Source: Salinisphaera sp. G21_0 (GTDB lineage Bacteria; Pseudomonadota; Gammaproteobacteria; Pseudomonadales; Endozoicomonadaceae). Taken from it: DNA of 64,000 nt. Shown piece by piece: positions 8,726 through 17,627 of the stretch. Below the pieces are notes generated by a model. The model saw only the letters and a program-made list of their open reading frames with translations, had not been told where the DNA came from and did no database searches. The DNA is taken from NCBI RefSeq assembly GCF_017744115.1, contig NZ_JAGHQW010000010.1, positions 62,001 to 126,000 of the forward strand, read 5' to 3'. Position 1 is the stretch's first letter. Each line of letters starts with the position of its first letter. The position numbers and the translations under genes were made by a program.

Positions 8726-9442
8726 TTAACTGCTTATATATGTAGCAACAACCTGCTCAGCCTGAAGCTTGCAGTTGTCAATCATGGGTGGTGGAAACGG
8801 CGATCTCCATCCCCAGCCCTGCAGGTATTTGGCCAGGTTGGAAGTGAGCAGGCTGAAGCCATTGTCTTTCTGCAGGGAGGATTGTTTAAGGCCAAACCCG
8901 GACATGCTGATCTGGAACAGACCTTCGCCCAGACTCCAGATGCCCATCACAAAATCAGTCAGTGCATCCTCGCGATTCTGGTCGGTTATTTCAGGGTTGT
9001 CCGCCATTAACTCAATAATCAGTGCTTTAACCATCTGGCTCATCTTATGGTAGATGTCGTCCAGTGTCTGTGCCCGTCCTGTTGATGCTCGTTGCCAGAT
9101 ATCCGGGGTCATTGCCAGTTGTCGTAGAAAGTAGTGATTGGGCTGTCTGGCATAAGACAACCAGATGGCAATATTAAGCGTCAGAAGACGTTCCATGGCG
9201 GGTACCGGGCTGCTGAGCACTTTATGGAATACAGTCGCAATCGTGCTGGAGATAGTAATGGCGCAACCCAGCAACAGATCTTCCTTGCTGGAGAAGTGCG
9301 AATATACGGTTCCCATTGAGAACTGGGCTTGTTTGGCAACTTCAGACATTTTCAGGTCCATAAAGCCCTTTTCCTCAAGAATGGTCAGGGCGGACTGAAT
9401 AATGGTCGTTTCTCTCTGTGCCCGTTTGTCGGATGCTGACAT
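8726..9442 (-). CDS. TetR/AcrR-family transcriptional regulator
   Basis: 238 aa. It has an N-terminal helix-turn-helix of the TetR type (residues about 10-56: ALTILEEKGFMDLKMSEVAK, then SMGTVYSHFSSKEDLLL), followed by an all-helical ligand-binding and dimerisation domain with no recognisable ligand signature. It is the first gene of the efflux unit, and its promoter region contains a palindrome that could be its own operator (9496-9520). It probably represses itself and the pump and is released by a pump substrate. The last ~35 residues are unusual for the family (Pro-rich FPPPM). Confidence 0.9.
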   Translation of the reverse strand: MSASDKRAQRETTIIQSALTILEEKGFMDLKMSEVAKQAQFSMGTVYSHFSSKEDLLLGCAITISSTIATVFHKVLSSPVPAMERLLTLNIAIWLSYARQPNHYFLRQLAMTPDIWQRASTGRAQTLDDIYHKMSQMVKALIIELMADNPEITDQNREDALTDFVMGIWSLGEGLFQISMSGFGLKQSSLQKDNGFSLLTSNLAKYLQGWGWRSPFPPPMIDNCKLQAEQVVATYISS

Positions 9443-9495
9443 GGCAAATAACCGTGGTGGAGAGCAGGAAAATTAAGTAGCAGGACTGTTTGAAT

Positions 9496-9520
9496 AAAAA
9501 TCGAATTATATTCGAATTTT
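9496..9520. promoter_or_regulatory. Candidate TetR operator
   Basis: AAAAATCGAAT and ATTCGAATTTT form a near-perfect palindrome around a TATA centre, 54-78 nt upstream of the tetR start. Size and symmetry suit a TetR dimer. The surrounding AT-rich DNA could hold the tetR promoter. Confidence 0.45.
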
Positions 9521-9692
9521 GTTTTAAATAAAGGTAATTATTCAGGTGTACAAAAGTAGTTAACGTTAATAAAGAAGAAAAGTGGTCGAAAACAATATAT
9601 TACAGGCTTTTTACATGCTGGCGGGCTTGCTCGGCTAATGGTCCCCCACTTAAACTGCTTGCTGTCTAATTGCTGTTTTTCTGGAGGTATGG

Positions 9693-10631
9693 ATGCTCCT
9701 GGTCGTTCTTTTTGCATGCCTGATTGTCGCTGTTACTGCTTTTTTATCCCTTCTTGAATCATCGTTGGTGGCGGTTGATGAGTTAAGGCTGGTCACGATC
9801 CTGTACAAAAGGCCCGACAATAAAAAGGCTATCCAGCAAGTCTTTCAGAAAAAGCGGGAGCACCTGTCAGCGATTGTTTTGTTGAGCACACTGATCAGTA
9901 TTTCTGGCAGCACTTTCCTTGGAGCGCTGGCTGCCAGAGAATTTAACGATCTCTGGATGGTTGTTTTTACGGCACTGCTCGCTTATTTTATGCTGGTATT
10001 CGCCAAGGTTCTGCCCAAGCTGCTGGCAGTGCAGATTGCTGATAGGGTCGTTGCCAGATATTCACCTTTTATCCATCTTATGTATTCAGTGACCAGACCT
10101 GTGCTGCTGTTAGCCTTGGTCTGGACCCGTCTTTTACCCAAGCCCATTGAAGAAGACAGAAGCAGTGATGAACTCCGGAGTATTATCAAGCATTACAATA
10201 AGCGTGGGGTGATTGGTAAACGTCAGCGAAAACTGGCCGACGCTGTACTGACTTCCCATCAGCGCCAGCTGACTGAGCTGGTTGAGCGCTCAATACCCGC
10301 CGTCTGTCTCTTATCCGAGGCAACCGTCGCTTCTGTTGAAACGACGATTCGCTCATATCCCTGTAAGCGTTATGTGGTTCTGACCGATGGCAAGCCTACA
10401 GGAATTGTTCTCTATCGGCATATCGCCCGTTGTCTGGTTAATGAAAAGGCTGATATCTCAGTGGGAGAGCTTATGAGAAAAACCATTAATCTGGCACCGG
10501 AAACCTCATTGCATGAGGCAATGACAGCGCTTCAGGAGGCCAGGGCGTCCATTATCCTGCTTTTGGGAGAGACGGTAGAACAGACCCGGATTGTCACCGC
10601 GAAAAAGTTGTACCAGGCTTTACTGCGCTGA
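9693..10631 (+). CDS. CNNM/DUF21-domain membrane protein with CBS-like region
   Basis: 312 aa. The N-terminal half (1-150) is a DUF21/CNNM transmembrane domain with three or four helices and the typical start FLSLLESSLVAV. This family includes CorC/YtfL-like proteins linked to Mg2+ or Co2+ transport. The C-terminal half (about 190-310) resembles a pair of weak CBS modules (RYVVLTDGKPTGIVLYRHI, SLHEAMTALQEARASIILLL). No CorC_HlyC terminal domain follows, so the protein is shorter than the 420-aa YfjD/CorB forms. ATG 9693 follows GGAGG by 5 nt. It appears monocistronic and diverges from tetR. Confidence 0.78.
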   Translation: MLLVVLFACLIVAVTAFLSLLESSLVAVDELRLVTILYKRPDNKKAIQQVFQKKREHLSAIVLLSTLISISGSTFLGALAAREFNDLWMVVFTALLAYFMLVFAKVLPKLLAVQIADRVVARYSPFIHLMYSVTRPVLLLALVWTRLLPKPIEEDRSSDELRSIIKHYNKRGVIGKRQRKLADAVLTSHQRQLTELVERSIPAVCLLSEATVASVETTIRSYPCKRYVVLTDGKPTGIVLYRHIARCLVNEKADISVGELMRKTINLAPETSLHEAMTALQEARASIILLLGETVEQTRIVTAKKLYQALLR

Positions 10632-10751
10632 CTTCAAATCAGGCGACAGATATTGTTAACTGGCTGTACCCCAATTCATCTTCGACAATTTCTCCGGTGG
10701 TAATTTCAAGGCGTTGATAAAAGGTATTACAGGCACAGTATCAGGAGCCTC

Positions 10752-12437
10752 TTACGGTCTGACCACACTGATATTCTTTCTTCGGGAGTATGCATCCTGA
10801 TGCTGGAAATAGTGAGGAAGTGTCATTTTCACCAGTTCAGAAAACCATTCAAACTCTACGCAGGGTGTGTTGCAGGAATCAATGTTGCCTATTTTATCCA
10901 TAAAAAATGAGTAGTCATAGTCAGGGCATTTTCTTTTGATGTTCAGGAAAATACCCTGGCGGGTCATCACTTCAAGCAATTCCCGGGCAAATAATTTTTC
11001 AAAATACCCATAGCGGTAAAAAGTCCCTGGGGTATGGCGCGTTCGATGTTGATCTGTGCACCCATCGGCTCCTGGCAGTGTCCAGTTATCCTGGTAGCCA
11101 TGGACGGTCATTTTTGCACGCCAGCAACAAAATTCCGGGTCCCTGGTGGTGGGTTCTGATTTAAAAAAGACTTTCGTCAGGTTAAACAGTACTTTTTTGG
11201 CGATTCCCTCCATTATGACGGCGGCATCAGGAATAAAGTTTGGTTCCCAGTACTGGGCATGATCACGGAGATGCTCCGGCAGCTGGTGTAGCTGGACGTC
11301 ACTCAGGCGGCAGTTCACGCCGCCCATATCACGGTAGATAAAATCAATAGCGGGTAAATCGTTGTGATCCATTGTCAGCTTCAGCAATACGTTTTGACCA
11401 TGAAACTCAAGATAAAAGCGCTGCCTGTAAATGTGATCGACCATTTCTTCCGCAATGGGCTTGAGTAATGCGTCGGTAATAAACTGGGTAGGCGTCTTTT
11501 GGCTTTGTTCAACCAGGGTGTTGAGTAAAGGCCAGTTGTTTACGCCAAACAGTGCATATAGTGGGATAATGTAGTGGCCTTGAGTCGTGAATAATTCCGG
11601 AACAGGTCTATGGATTATGCCGGCACCGGATAGCTGTATGGCTTCTTCTTTCGGGTCAATCAGGTGGGCATCAGGAACGAAAGACAAATTTTCTTCCAGA
11701 CACGTAAACTTCTCTGTTTGTTTATTTTTTAATACCGACGAATTCGCTACGCTGGCTGCACACTCTTTTTGATAAAGCAACCTGCGAACACCCCCTATTT
11801 CCTCATTCAGGCTGACTTTGACCATGGCGAATTCTGTTGTGCTGCCAGTGGGCAAGGCAATCAACAAGGTTCTGAATGAGCTTAACGCTAAAGCGGGAAC
11901 ATCAACCTGTGCATGCTGATATTTTGATATCAGGGGGGAAAACAGCGTTGTGGATTTCGGGTGTACCAGATACAGGATTTGATCCTGACCTTCGACCGTG
12001 CGCGTGATTGAGCAATGCCCTTTGCGGAGCTGAAACAGTTTTCCTTCAGAACAGGGAATCCAGTAGCCTTTCATCATAAACGGCTGGAAAGTGCCGGGAT
12101 GGTATTGATCATCGCTGGCCTCATACCCATGATGAAACCCGGCAACGATCTGTTGATTTTCATTAACAACGTGCCGGCTCTCTTCTGCCATCGCCAACCG
12201 GGTTTTTTCGGCGTATATATACGCCAGGAAGGTATCTGGCAGAGCTTTGAAAGTATCCCATAGTGGACTTCTATCCATTTTTTCCCTGCAGGATTGGATT
12301 TCAGTCTGAAAAAACTGATCAACAAGAGATAAGCAGTTCCGTTCGGATAACTGACTATTGCCGGGGGGGAGTGAACGATTTTTCGTCTCTGTCAGCGCAG
12401 TGTAAACATGGGGGATACCTGTTGTGGCCGCAATCAT
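10752..12437 (-). CDS. Divergent IucA/IucC-family (NIS siderophore synthetase-like) protein
   Basis: 561 aa. The motif order matches NRPS-independent siderophore synthetases, which join carboxylates to amines or alcohols using ATP. A VHP motif at 158-160 sits where the family has HPWQ, SSFRT at 186-190 matches S-x-R-T, and K207 and R218/R219 fit the ATP/substrate site. GAGIIHRPVPELF lies near 271, and FHGQN at 345-349 matches the HxQN motif. An IYRDMGG segment (367-373) matches the FhuF-like C-terminal RD motif. Most catalytic positions are kept while overall similarity looks low. No siderophore transporter, hydroxylase or acetyltransferase is nearby. It follows the 902-aa gene by only 9 nt, so the two are probably co-transcribed and may act together. 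It may make a small amide or ester rather than a siderophore. Family call fairly confident, product unknown. Confidence 0.68.
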   Translation of the reverse strand: MIAATTGIPHVYTALTETKNRSLPPGNSQLSERNCLSLVDQFFQTEIQSCREKMDRSPLWDTFKALPDTFLAYIYAEKTRLAMAEESRHVVNENQQIVAGFHHGYEASDDQYHPGTFQPFMMKGYWIPCSEGKLFQLRKGHCSITRTVEGQDQILYLVHPKSTTLFSPLISKYQHAQVDVPALALSSFRTLLIALPTGSTTEFAMVKVSLNEEIGGVRRLLYQKECAASVANSSVLKNKQTEKFTCLEENLSFVPDAHLIDPKEEAIQLSGAGIIHRPVPELFTTQGHYIIPLYALFGVNNWPLLNTLVEQSQKTPTQFITDALLKPIAEEMVDHIYRQRFYLEFHGQNVLLKLTMDHNDLPAIDFIYRDMGGVNCRLSDVQLHQLPEHLRDHAQYWEPNFIPDAAVIMEGIAKKVLFNLTKVFFKSEPTTRDPEFCCWRAKMTVHGYQDNWTLPGADGCTDQHRTRHTPGTFYRYGYFEKLFARELLEVMTRQGIFLNIKRKCPDYDYSFFMDKIGNIDSCNTPCVEFEWFSELVKMTLPHYFQHQDAYSRRKNISVVRP

Positions 12438-12446
12438 CTTCCTATC

Positions 12447-15155
12447 CTATGATGTTTCCACTCTGTATCCAGTCTGAGCCATCCTGCTTTCTGGCTGAAA
12501 ACCAAATCGACGGTCAGCTTCCAATTGACTGGTCTCCTGCGTGCCGACGGTTACAGGCAGGCGACGTGGCAGCATGATTTTATCACTGCTTTGTGAAGCT
12601 TCCCGATGGATATATAAGCCGTCGTTCTCATTCGGACCTCTGGCGTCTATGAATTGCTCTTTAACCAGATAGCCAACCAGGTGCTTGGGCAGATCCTGCT
12701 GAAAGAGTGCGTATTGCCAGCGATTAAGTGCATTACCCCTTACCCGGTATTGTCGATCAATCTGTTCTCGATATGTCTCATTATCAGCACCTGATGATTG
12801 ATCAGTCCCAAAACCGAGCAGGTGCATCAGTTGATAAATGTCATCATCATTTCTCTCGTGATTAAGACGCCAGAACTCATCGGATACAAAACGATAAACA
12901 TGTTGATAAAGCGAAACGGGGGTGTAGTGGGAATGCAAAAGATGGCTAATGGTTTGCTGGCTTTCAGGCGTGAGGTTCTCGTAGGCATCAGCTTGAGCCC
13001 GGCCGGAGACGATGGACAGCCCTGTAAAGTGATTAACTTGCTCCTGACAGCGAGCCGCCATGGAAGATTCACTGCTGTGTCCGATGGCACTGGCAAGAGA
13101 TGCTGTAACGCTGTCTTGCAAAAATTGCCGAATACAATCTTTTATGTGGCTGTTACTGCCAGAAATCAACGGAAGTAACAGCGATTGTATTCGGCCTGAG
13201 AAACCTTCGTTGCATCCTTCTAAATCATTGCCAACAATAGCGACAAGATTATTCAGAGCATGGCTGATTGAGTTGTCTGTCAGGTTGTAAACTTCGGCAT
13301 AGAATAACTGGCTGACAAACATTTCAAAATACTCAACAGACTCGTCAACCATCCCGCGACCGCTGTAGCCATGGTCCCTCATGCCTGAATAGCGATTAAG
13401 TCGCTGGATAAAGTTTCTTTCCAGTGCGGCTAACGCCCCATCAATACCGGGGTTGCTGGCTTTGTATTGCTGATACGCATGGCAATCCCGGAGTGTCTGG
13501 CACAGAGCCTTGATATTCCTGTGCAGCTGCCTCCCCGCGTACATGATATCCCTCTCGCTATCACCATAGATCGCGTAGAGTTGTTCTTCGTCAATGACCG
13601 GTTGATCCGCCGGCTTCCTGAAGTAGCATACTGCGTGATACCGTAAAAGGTCATGGCAACGTTCCAGCGATTTCGCCTCAATCCCTGAAATGTGTTGGAT
13701 GTTCGTCAAGGCGTTTTGAATGGAAAGTAATGCCGGAGGGCTGTTGGTACCTTTTATTTGTTGGTAAATCTCATAGAGTAAAGCTGATTTATAACTTTTA
13801 ATGGAATCCAGCTCGCTTATTCCCATTTCCTTCAATACGTCAATGGCAGTGCGCAGGCTTCTGGTACTTGTCAGCTCTTTAAGCAATTGTTGAAGCTTTA
13901 ATAACTTGTTGAGGTGCGGACAAATGAGACGTAACTGTGCAACATTCAGATTGGTGCTGTAGGTTCCGCGCAGAAACTGCTTGGGTTCTCCGTTAGCACC
14001 ATACATCGCAAGTTCTGCGTAAATTGATTCAAACTTGTCCTTAAGGAAGTCCCTGTCATCATGATTCTCAAGATTGATGGAAAGGGTATTGAACAGCAGA
14101 CAGGGTTGCGCCTGGGGTAAAGGGCTGATCAAACGTTGACACGCTGTTGTCATACGTATTGGATTTCTGAGAATTTCGGCCATTGATTTTTTTCCGATGC
14201 TGACAAAATGATCAGCGCTATCCTCTGAAATCCTGTCATCCACTCCCAGCAGGTCACCCACTATACATAAAAAGTCGTCATACCATTTGTTTAATTCTTC
14301 CAGATGCTCACTTAGTTTGATCATTTGATCTTTACTTAATGAAAATCCGGTTTCTCCATCATAATTTGCTTCCACATCATGCAGTAGGTTCTGGCTGAAT
14401 AGCAGGTCGAAAAAGCTATAGCCAAGCGCATGATTGCCATCGGGGATTTTGATCAGGAAACGCCCCTCGGTTTCATAGGGAGCTTGTTGGTAGCCAATGT
14501 CTACCGTATACATCTCTCTGAACTCCGGTTGTACTTCAGCGAGTTCTATTAGATGAGAGAGCCTGGCCCTGACGCTATCGCCCAGGTGCTTATCACTTTT
14601 GCACTCCCGATAGGTGTCTGCCAGAGTGCTTGCGGCTAATTGATCGACTTCGTGTTGGTCCCAATGAAGCCATTGACTGATCAGCTTTCTTTTCTCAATG
14701 GCAGCTTTTTTCTCCGCCTGTTGATCAGCATGGTTGGCAATGGCTGTTTCAATAGTATTGGCATCCCCGCCATGTTCATGGAAAAAATTCCGAAGGTACT
14801 CCAGATGCCCGGCAATTTGCTGTCGCAATGGTAGAAGCTGCCTGAATGCTGATGCGTCTTCAAGAAGGGTAATGACTTTGACCCGGATCTTTAAATCAAA
14901 ACATTGAGTGAGATGTTCAATGCTTTGATGTGACCAGGTTCCTGACAGGTTTGATGTGCTGATAATTTGCTGAATAATATGACCATAATCAATATCAGGG
15001 GTTGTCTCACAGGGAGGCTGTGGTATATCCATGGCTACTGCCAATGGTTGATCAGTATGGGAGGACGATAATGATTGTTGCGCCCCTGCCGCGGATGTAA
15101 TTTGAGGCGGTGTGGCGATAAGGGGCGTTGTATGAGTTGAATGAATATGGGGCAT
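12447..15155 (-). CDS. Large protein of unknown family, partner of NIS-like gene
   Basis: 902 aa, not recognised. The first ~50 residues are rich in Thr, Ser, Pro, Gln and His and look disordered. The rest appears mostly alpha-helical and soluble, with no signal peptide, membrane helix, ankyrin, TPR or nucleotide-binding motif that I can see. Ala/Leu/Glu-rich helices dominate. A YDGETGFSLSKDQM-like segment near 265 and a GYSGRGMVDESVEYFEMF segment near 600 stand out but match nothing I know. It is the first gene of a two-gene unit; its stop is 9 nt before the NIS-like start. The unstructured N-terminus is reminiscent of type III effectors, but that is inference only. A start at 15155 with AGGA about 9 nt upstream is plausible. 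Confidence 0.75.
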   Translation of the reverse strand: MPHIHSTHTTPLIATPPQITSAAGAQQSLSSSHTDQPLAVAMDIPQPPCETTPDIDYGHIIQQIISTSNLSGTWSHQSIEHLTQCFDLKIRVKVITLLEDASAFRQLLPLRQQIAGHLEYLRNFFHEHGGDANTIETAIANHADQQAEKKAAIEKRKLISQWLHWDQHEVDQLAASTLADTYRECKSDKHLGDSVRARLSHLIELAEVQPEFREMYTVDIGYQQAPYETEGRFLIKIPDGNHALGYSFFDLLFSQNLLHDVEANYDGETGFSLSKDQMIKLSEHLEELNKWYDDFLCIVGDLLGVDDRISEDSADHFVSIGKKSMAEILRNPIRMTTACQRLISPLPQAQPCLLFNTLSINLENHDDRDFLKDKFESIYAELAMYGANGEPKQFLRGTYSTNLNVAQLRLICPHLNKLLKLQQLLKELTSTRSLRTAIDVLKEMGISELDSIKSYKSALLYEIYQQIKGTNSPPALLSIQNALTNIQHISGIEAKSLERCHDLLRYHAVCYFRKPADQPVIDEEQLYAIYGDSERDIMYAGRQLHRNIKALCQTLRDCHAYQQYKASNPGIDGALAALERNFIQRLNRYSGMRDHGYSGRGMVDESVEYFEMFVSQLFYAEVYNLTDNSISHALNNLVAIVGNDLEGCNEGFSGRIQSLLLPLISGSNSHIKDCIRQFLQDSVTASLASAIGHSSESSMAARCQEQVNHFTGLSIVSGRAQADAYENLTPESQQTISHLLHSHYTPVSLYQHVYRFVSDEFWRLNHERNDDDIYQLMHLLGFGTDQSSGADNETYREQIDRQYRVRGNALNRWQYALFQQDLPKHLVGYLVKEQFIDARGPNENDGLYIHREASQSSDKIMLPRRLPVTVGTQETSQLEADRRFGFQPESRMAQTGYRVETS

Positions 15156-15284
15156 GGATACATCCTGATAAACATAGAAACTAAATCTATTGACCCTGGA
15201 ATTGATAGAAAGTTCTTGAGTACGATTCCGTTCATCAGTTACTGGTCATGAGTCAGAACGTTCGATCACAGTATTTTCCTGCCT

Positions 15285-15314
15285 GACTATTCATACTGTG
15301 AGCTATGTTATAAT
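15285..15314 (+). promoter_or_regulatory. Sigma-70-like promoter for the oxidoreductase pair
   Basis: A perfect TATAAT at 15309-15314 is preceded, 18 nt upstream, by the weak -35 TGACTA-like sequence near 15285-15290. It lies 38 nt before the FAD oxidoreductase start codon. Confidence 0.5.
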
Positions 15315-15352
15315 CGTCCATTTAAGGTCATCTCAGATAGTTGAACTCTCTT

Positions 15353-16591
15353 ATGTCTCAAACTGTAGAAGCCGATGTGGTGGTGATTGGCGGTGGCATC
15401 GCTGGTCTCTGGTTATTTCGCACCCTGAATACTCTGGGCTATCGAACCTTGTTGCTGGAGCAGAACGCTCTGGGCGGTGGTCAGACCATTAAATCCCAGG
15501 GCATTGTTCATGGTGGTACAAAATACACGTTAACAGGTCAGTTAACCAATGCTTCCCAGGCCATTGCCGGTATGCCGGAGCGCTGGCGTAATGCCCTGGC
15601 TGGCAAGGGGGGGGAGGTGGATCCGGATCTCCGTTCGGCCCGCATACTGTCTGAATACCACTATCTCTGGTCGCCAGGTGATATTGGCTCACGAATGACC
15701 TCTTTCTTTGCCAGTAAAGCGCTTCGTGGACGGGTTGATGCATTAACCAGTGAGCAGTTTCCGGCCATTTTCAAACATGATGGTTTCCGCGGAAAGGTAT
15801 ATCAGCTCAATGAAATTGTTCTGGATATTGCCACCGTTACCCGTGCTCTGGTCAGTGGCCTTGAAGATAAAACGCTGAAAGTGGACTGGAGCGAGCAGGG
15901 TAATGCCCGGTTGTTAACCAATGCCAACGGTGAGATTGATGCTGTTGCCCTGGCGGATAACAATGGTCAGACCACCCTGTTGCAAGCCAAACGGTTTGTG
16001 CTGGCTGCGGGTGAAGGCGCTGAGGCGCTATTGAATACCTGGGGTGTCAGTCATCCCAAAATGCAGGTACGTCCCTTGCAGATGGTGATGGTTCGCCATA
16101 CCCATCCTGAGCCTATTTATGCCCATTGTCTCGGCACAACACCATTGCCGAGAATGACTATTACCAGTCATCCGGATACCGATGGCAAGTGGGTCTGGTA
16201 TCTCGGCGGAGGCATTGCGGAAGATGGTGTCAAACAGTCTGCAGAGGAATTGATTGCCACGGCGAAAAAAGAGCTGAAAGCGCTGTTGCCTTGGGTAGAC
16301 CTGAGCCAGGCTGAGTGGGACACCCTGCGGGTCAATCGTGCCGAGCCAAAACAGAGCCGCCTGCTTCGTCCGGATGCGGCTTTTTGTCAGCCGGTGGCCA
16401 ACGGTATTGTCACCTGGCCGACCAAACTGGCACTGGCTCCCAATCTCTCTGATGAAGTGGTTCGTTTGCTGCAGGAGGATAATATTCGTCCAGCGACGGA
16501 TGACAGTTTCGTTATGCCGGAAGGATTTTCCCGGCCTGATATCTGCCCAAACTTCTGGCAGGGGCATTTTGCACAAGGGAAGACATTATGA
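15353..16591 (+). CDS. FAD-dependent oxidoreductase (DAO family)
   Basis: 412 aa from ATG 15353; a TTG at 15341 is a less likely start. It is a glycine-oxidase/glycerol-3-phosphate-dehydrogenase-like flavoprotein. The N-terminus has a clear FAD-binding Rossmann motif, VVVIGGGIAGLWLFRTL (GxGxxG, about residues 10-15) with the acidic strand end LLLEQ, then GGGQTIKSQGIVHGG, typical of the DAO fold where FAD contacts the substrate domain. A second dinucleotide segment RFVLAAGEGAE is near 220. The substrate cannot be told. Its stop codon overlaps the start of an aldo/keto reductase gene, so the two are translationally coupled and probably act in one pathway. Confidence 0.85.
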   Translation: MSQTVEADVVVIGGGIAGLWLFRTLNTLGYRTLLLEQNALGGGQTIKSQGIVHGGTKYTLTGQLTNASQAIAGMPERWRNALAGKGGEVDPDLRSARILSEYHYLWSPGDIGSRMTSFFASKALRGRVDALTSEQFPAIFKHDGFRGKVYQLNEIVLDIATVTRALVSGLEDKTLKVDWSEQGNARLLTNANGEIDAVALADNNGQTTLLQAKRFVLAAGEGAEALLNTWGVSHPKMQVRPLQMVMVRHTHPEPIYAHCLGTTPLPRMTITSHPDTDGKWVWYLGGGIAEDGVKQSAEELIATAKKELKALLPWVDLSQAEWDTLRVNRAEPKQSRLLRPDAAFCQPVANGIVTWPTKLALAPNLSDEVVRLLQEDNIRPATDDSFVMPEGFSRPDICPNFWQGHFAQGKTL

Positions 16592-17409
16592 GCCAGTGCC
16601 TTGTTAAAAAGCAGATTGCCGGTACTGATCTTGAAGTGTCGCCACTGGGTTTCGGCACCGTTAAGTTTGGCCGGGATCAGGGCGTAAAGTACCCGGAACA
16701 TTTTACGATTCCTGATGACCGTGAAATGTTGGATCTGCTTACCCTGGCCCATGCCCTGGGCATGAACCTGCTGGATACGGCTCCGGCCTATGGCACCAGC
16801 GAGGAACGCCTTGGTCAGTTGTTTGCCAAACATAAAGGGCTGCGTGAACAGTGGGTCATCTGCAGTAAGGTTGGTGAAGAGTTTGTCACTGTTGAAAATG
16901 GTCGGGGAGAGTCTTATTTTGATTTTTCGGAGCAGCATATCCGCTTCAGTGTGGAGCGAAGCCTGAAGCGCCTGAATACCGATGTGATTGAATTGCTGCT
17001 GGTGCATTCCAATGGTGATGATGTCAATATCATTGAGCAGACGGGCTGTCTGGAAGTGCTGGCTGATCTGAAAAAGGAGGGGAAAATCCTCGCTTCGGGT
17101 ATGTCCACCAAAACGGTTGCCGGTGGCATCCTGGCGCTGAAACATTCCGACGTTGCCATGGTGACCTATAACCTGAACGAACAGGGTGAAAAGCCGGTGT
17201 TGGACTACGCGCTGGAACATGGCAAAGGCATCTTTATCAAGAAGGCCCTGGCCAGTGGTCATGCCTGCCTGTCAGGACAGGACCCCGTTCTGGAAAGTAT
17301 GAAACTGGTGTTTTCACACCCGGCGGTTTCTTCAGCTATTGTTGGCACCATCAATCCTGTTCATATGCGACAGAATGTGGAGGCGTATCTGAAAGTCAGT
17401 GGGATTTAA
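16588..17409 (+). CDS. Aldo/keto reductase
   Basis: 273 aa. This NADPH-dependent oxidoreductase has a TIM-barrel fold. It opens with the family pattern TDLEVSPLGFGTVKFG, followed by the catalytic-Asp/Tyr region GMNLLDTAPAYGTSEERLG (Asp and Tyr near 59-64), a catalytic Lys in WVICSKVG and the DVIELLLVHSN strand carrying the His. SSAIVGTINPVHMRQNV near the end is the cofactor-binding segment. The length is somewhat short (usual ~290-330). The ATG overlaps the upstream flavoprotein stop by 4 nt, as in a coupled operon. Confidence 0.88.
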   Translation: MSQCLVKKQIAGTDLEVSPLGFGTVKFGRDQGVKYPEHFTIPDDREMLDLLTLAHALGMNLLDTAPAYGTSEERLGQLFAKHKGLREQWVICSKVGEEFVTVENGRGESYFDFSEQHIRFSVERSLKRLNTDVIELLLVHSNGDDVNIIEQTGCLEVLADLKKEGKILASGMSTKTVAGGILALKHSDVAMVTYNLNEQGEKPVLDYALEHGKGIFIKKALASGHACLSGQDPVLESMKLVFSHPAVSSAIVGTINPVHMRQNVEAYLKVSGI

Positions 17410-17417
17410 GGTGGTTC

Positions 17418-17450
17418 GGGAGCTTCTAACTATCTATAGGAGAGGCTCCC
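17418..17450 (+). terminator. Hairpin after the aldo/keto reductase gene
   Basis: GGGAGC (17418-17423) pairs with GCTCCC (17445-17450), with extra CTTCT/AGGAG-type pairing inside. There is no T tract downstream, so termination is uncertain. The right arm also contains an AGGAG followed by an ATG and an 8-codon frame, probably without meaning. Confidence 0.3.
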
Positions 17451-17627
17451 ATGAATAAAGAATATGGGTTTAAATAATTTTCTTTTATGTTTTTTTGAAA
17501 TAAAAAACAAACAAAAGTTTGACGAAACCACTTTTTGGTTATTTACTGAAATAATAAGAAGTAATTTAATTTCGAAAATTTGTATCTACGCTGTAAAAAT
17601 TAATCGGATGACAAGGATCGTCGTCTT

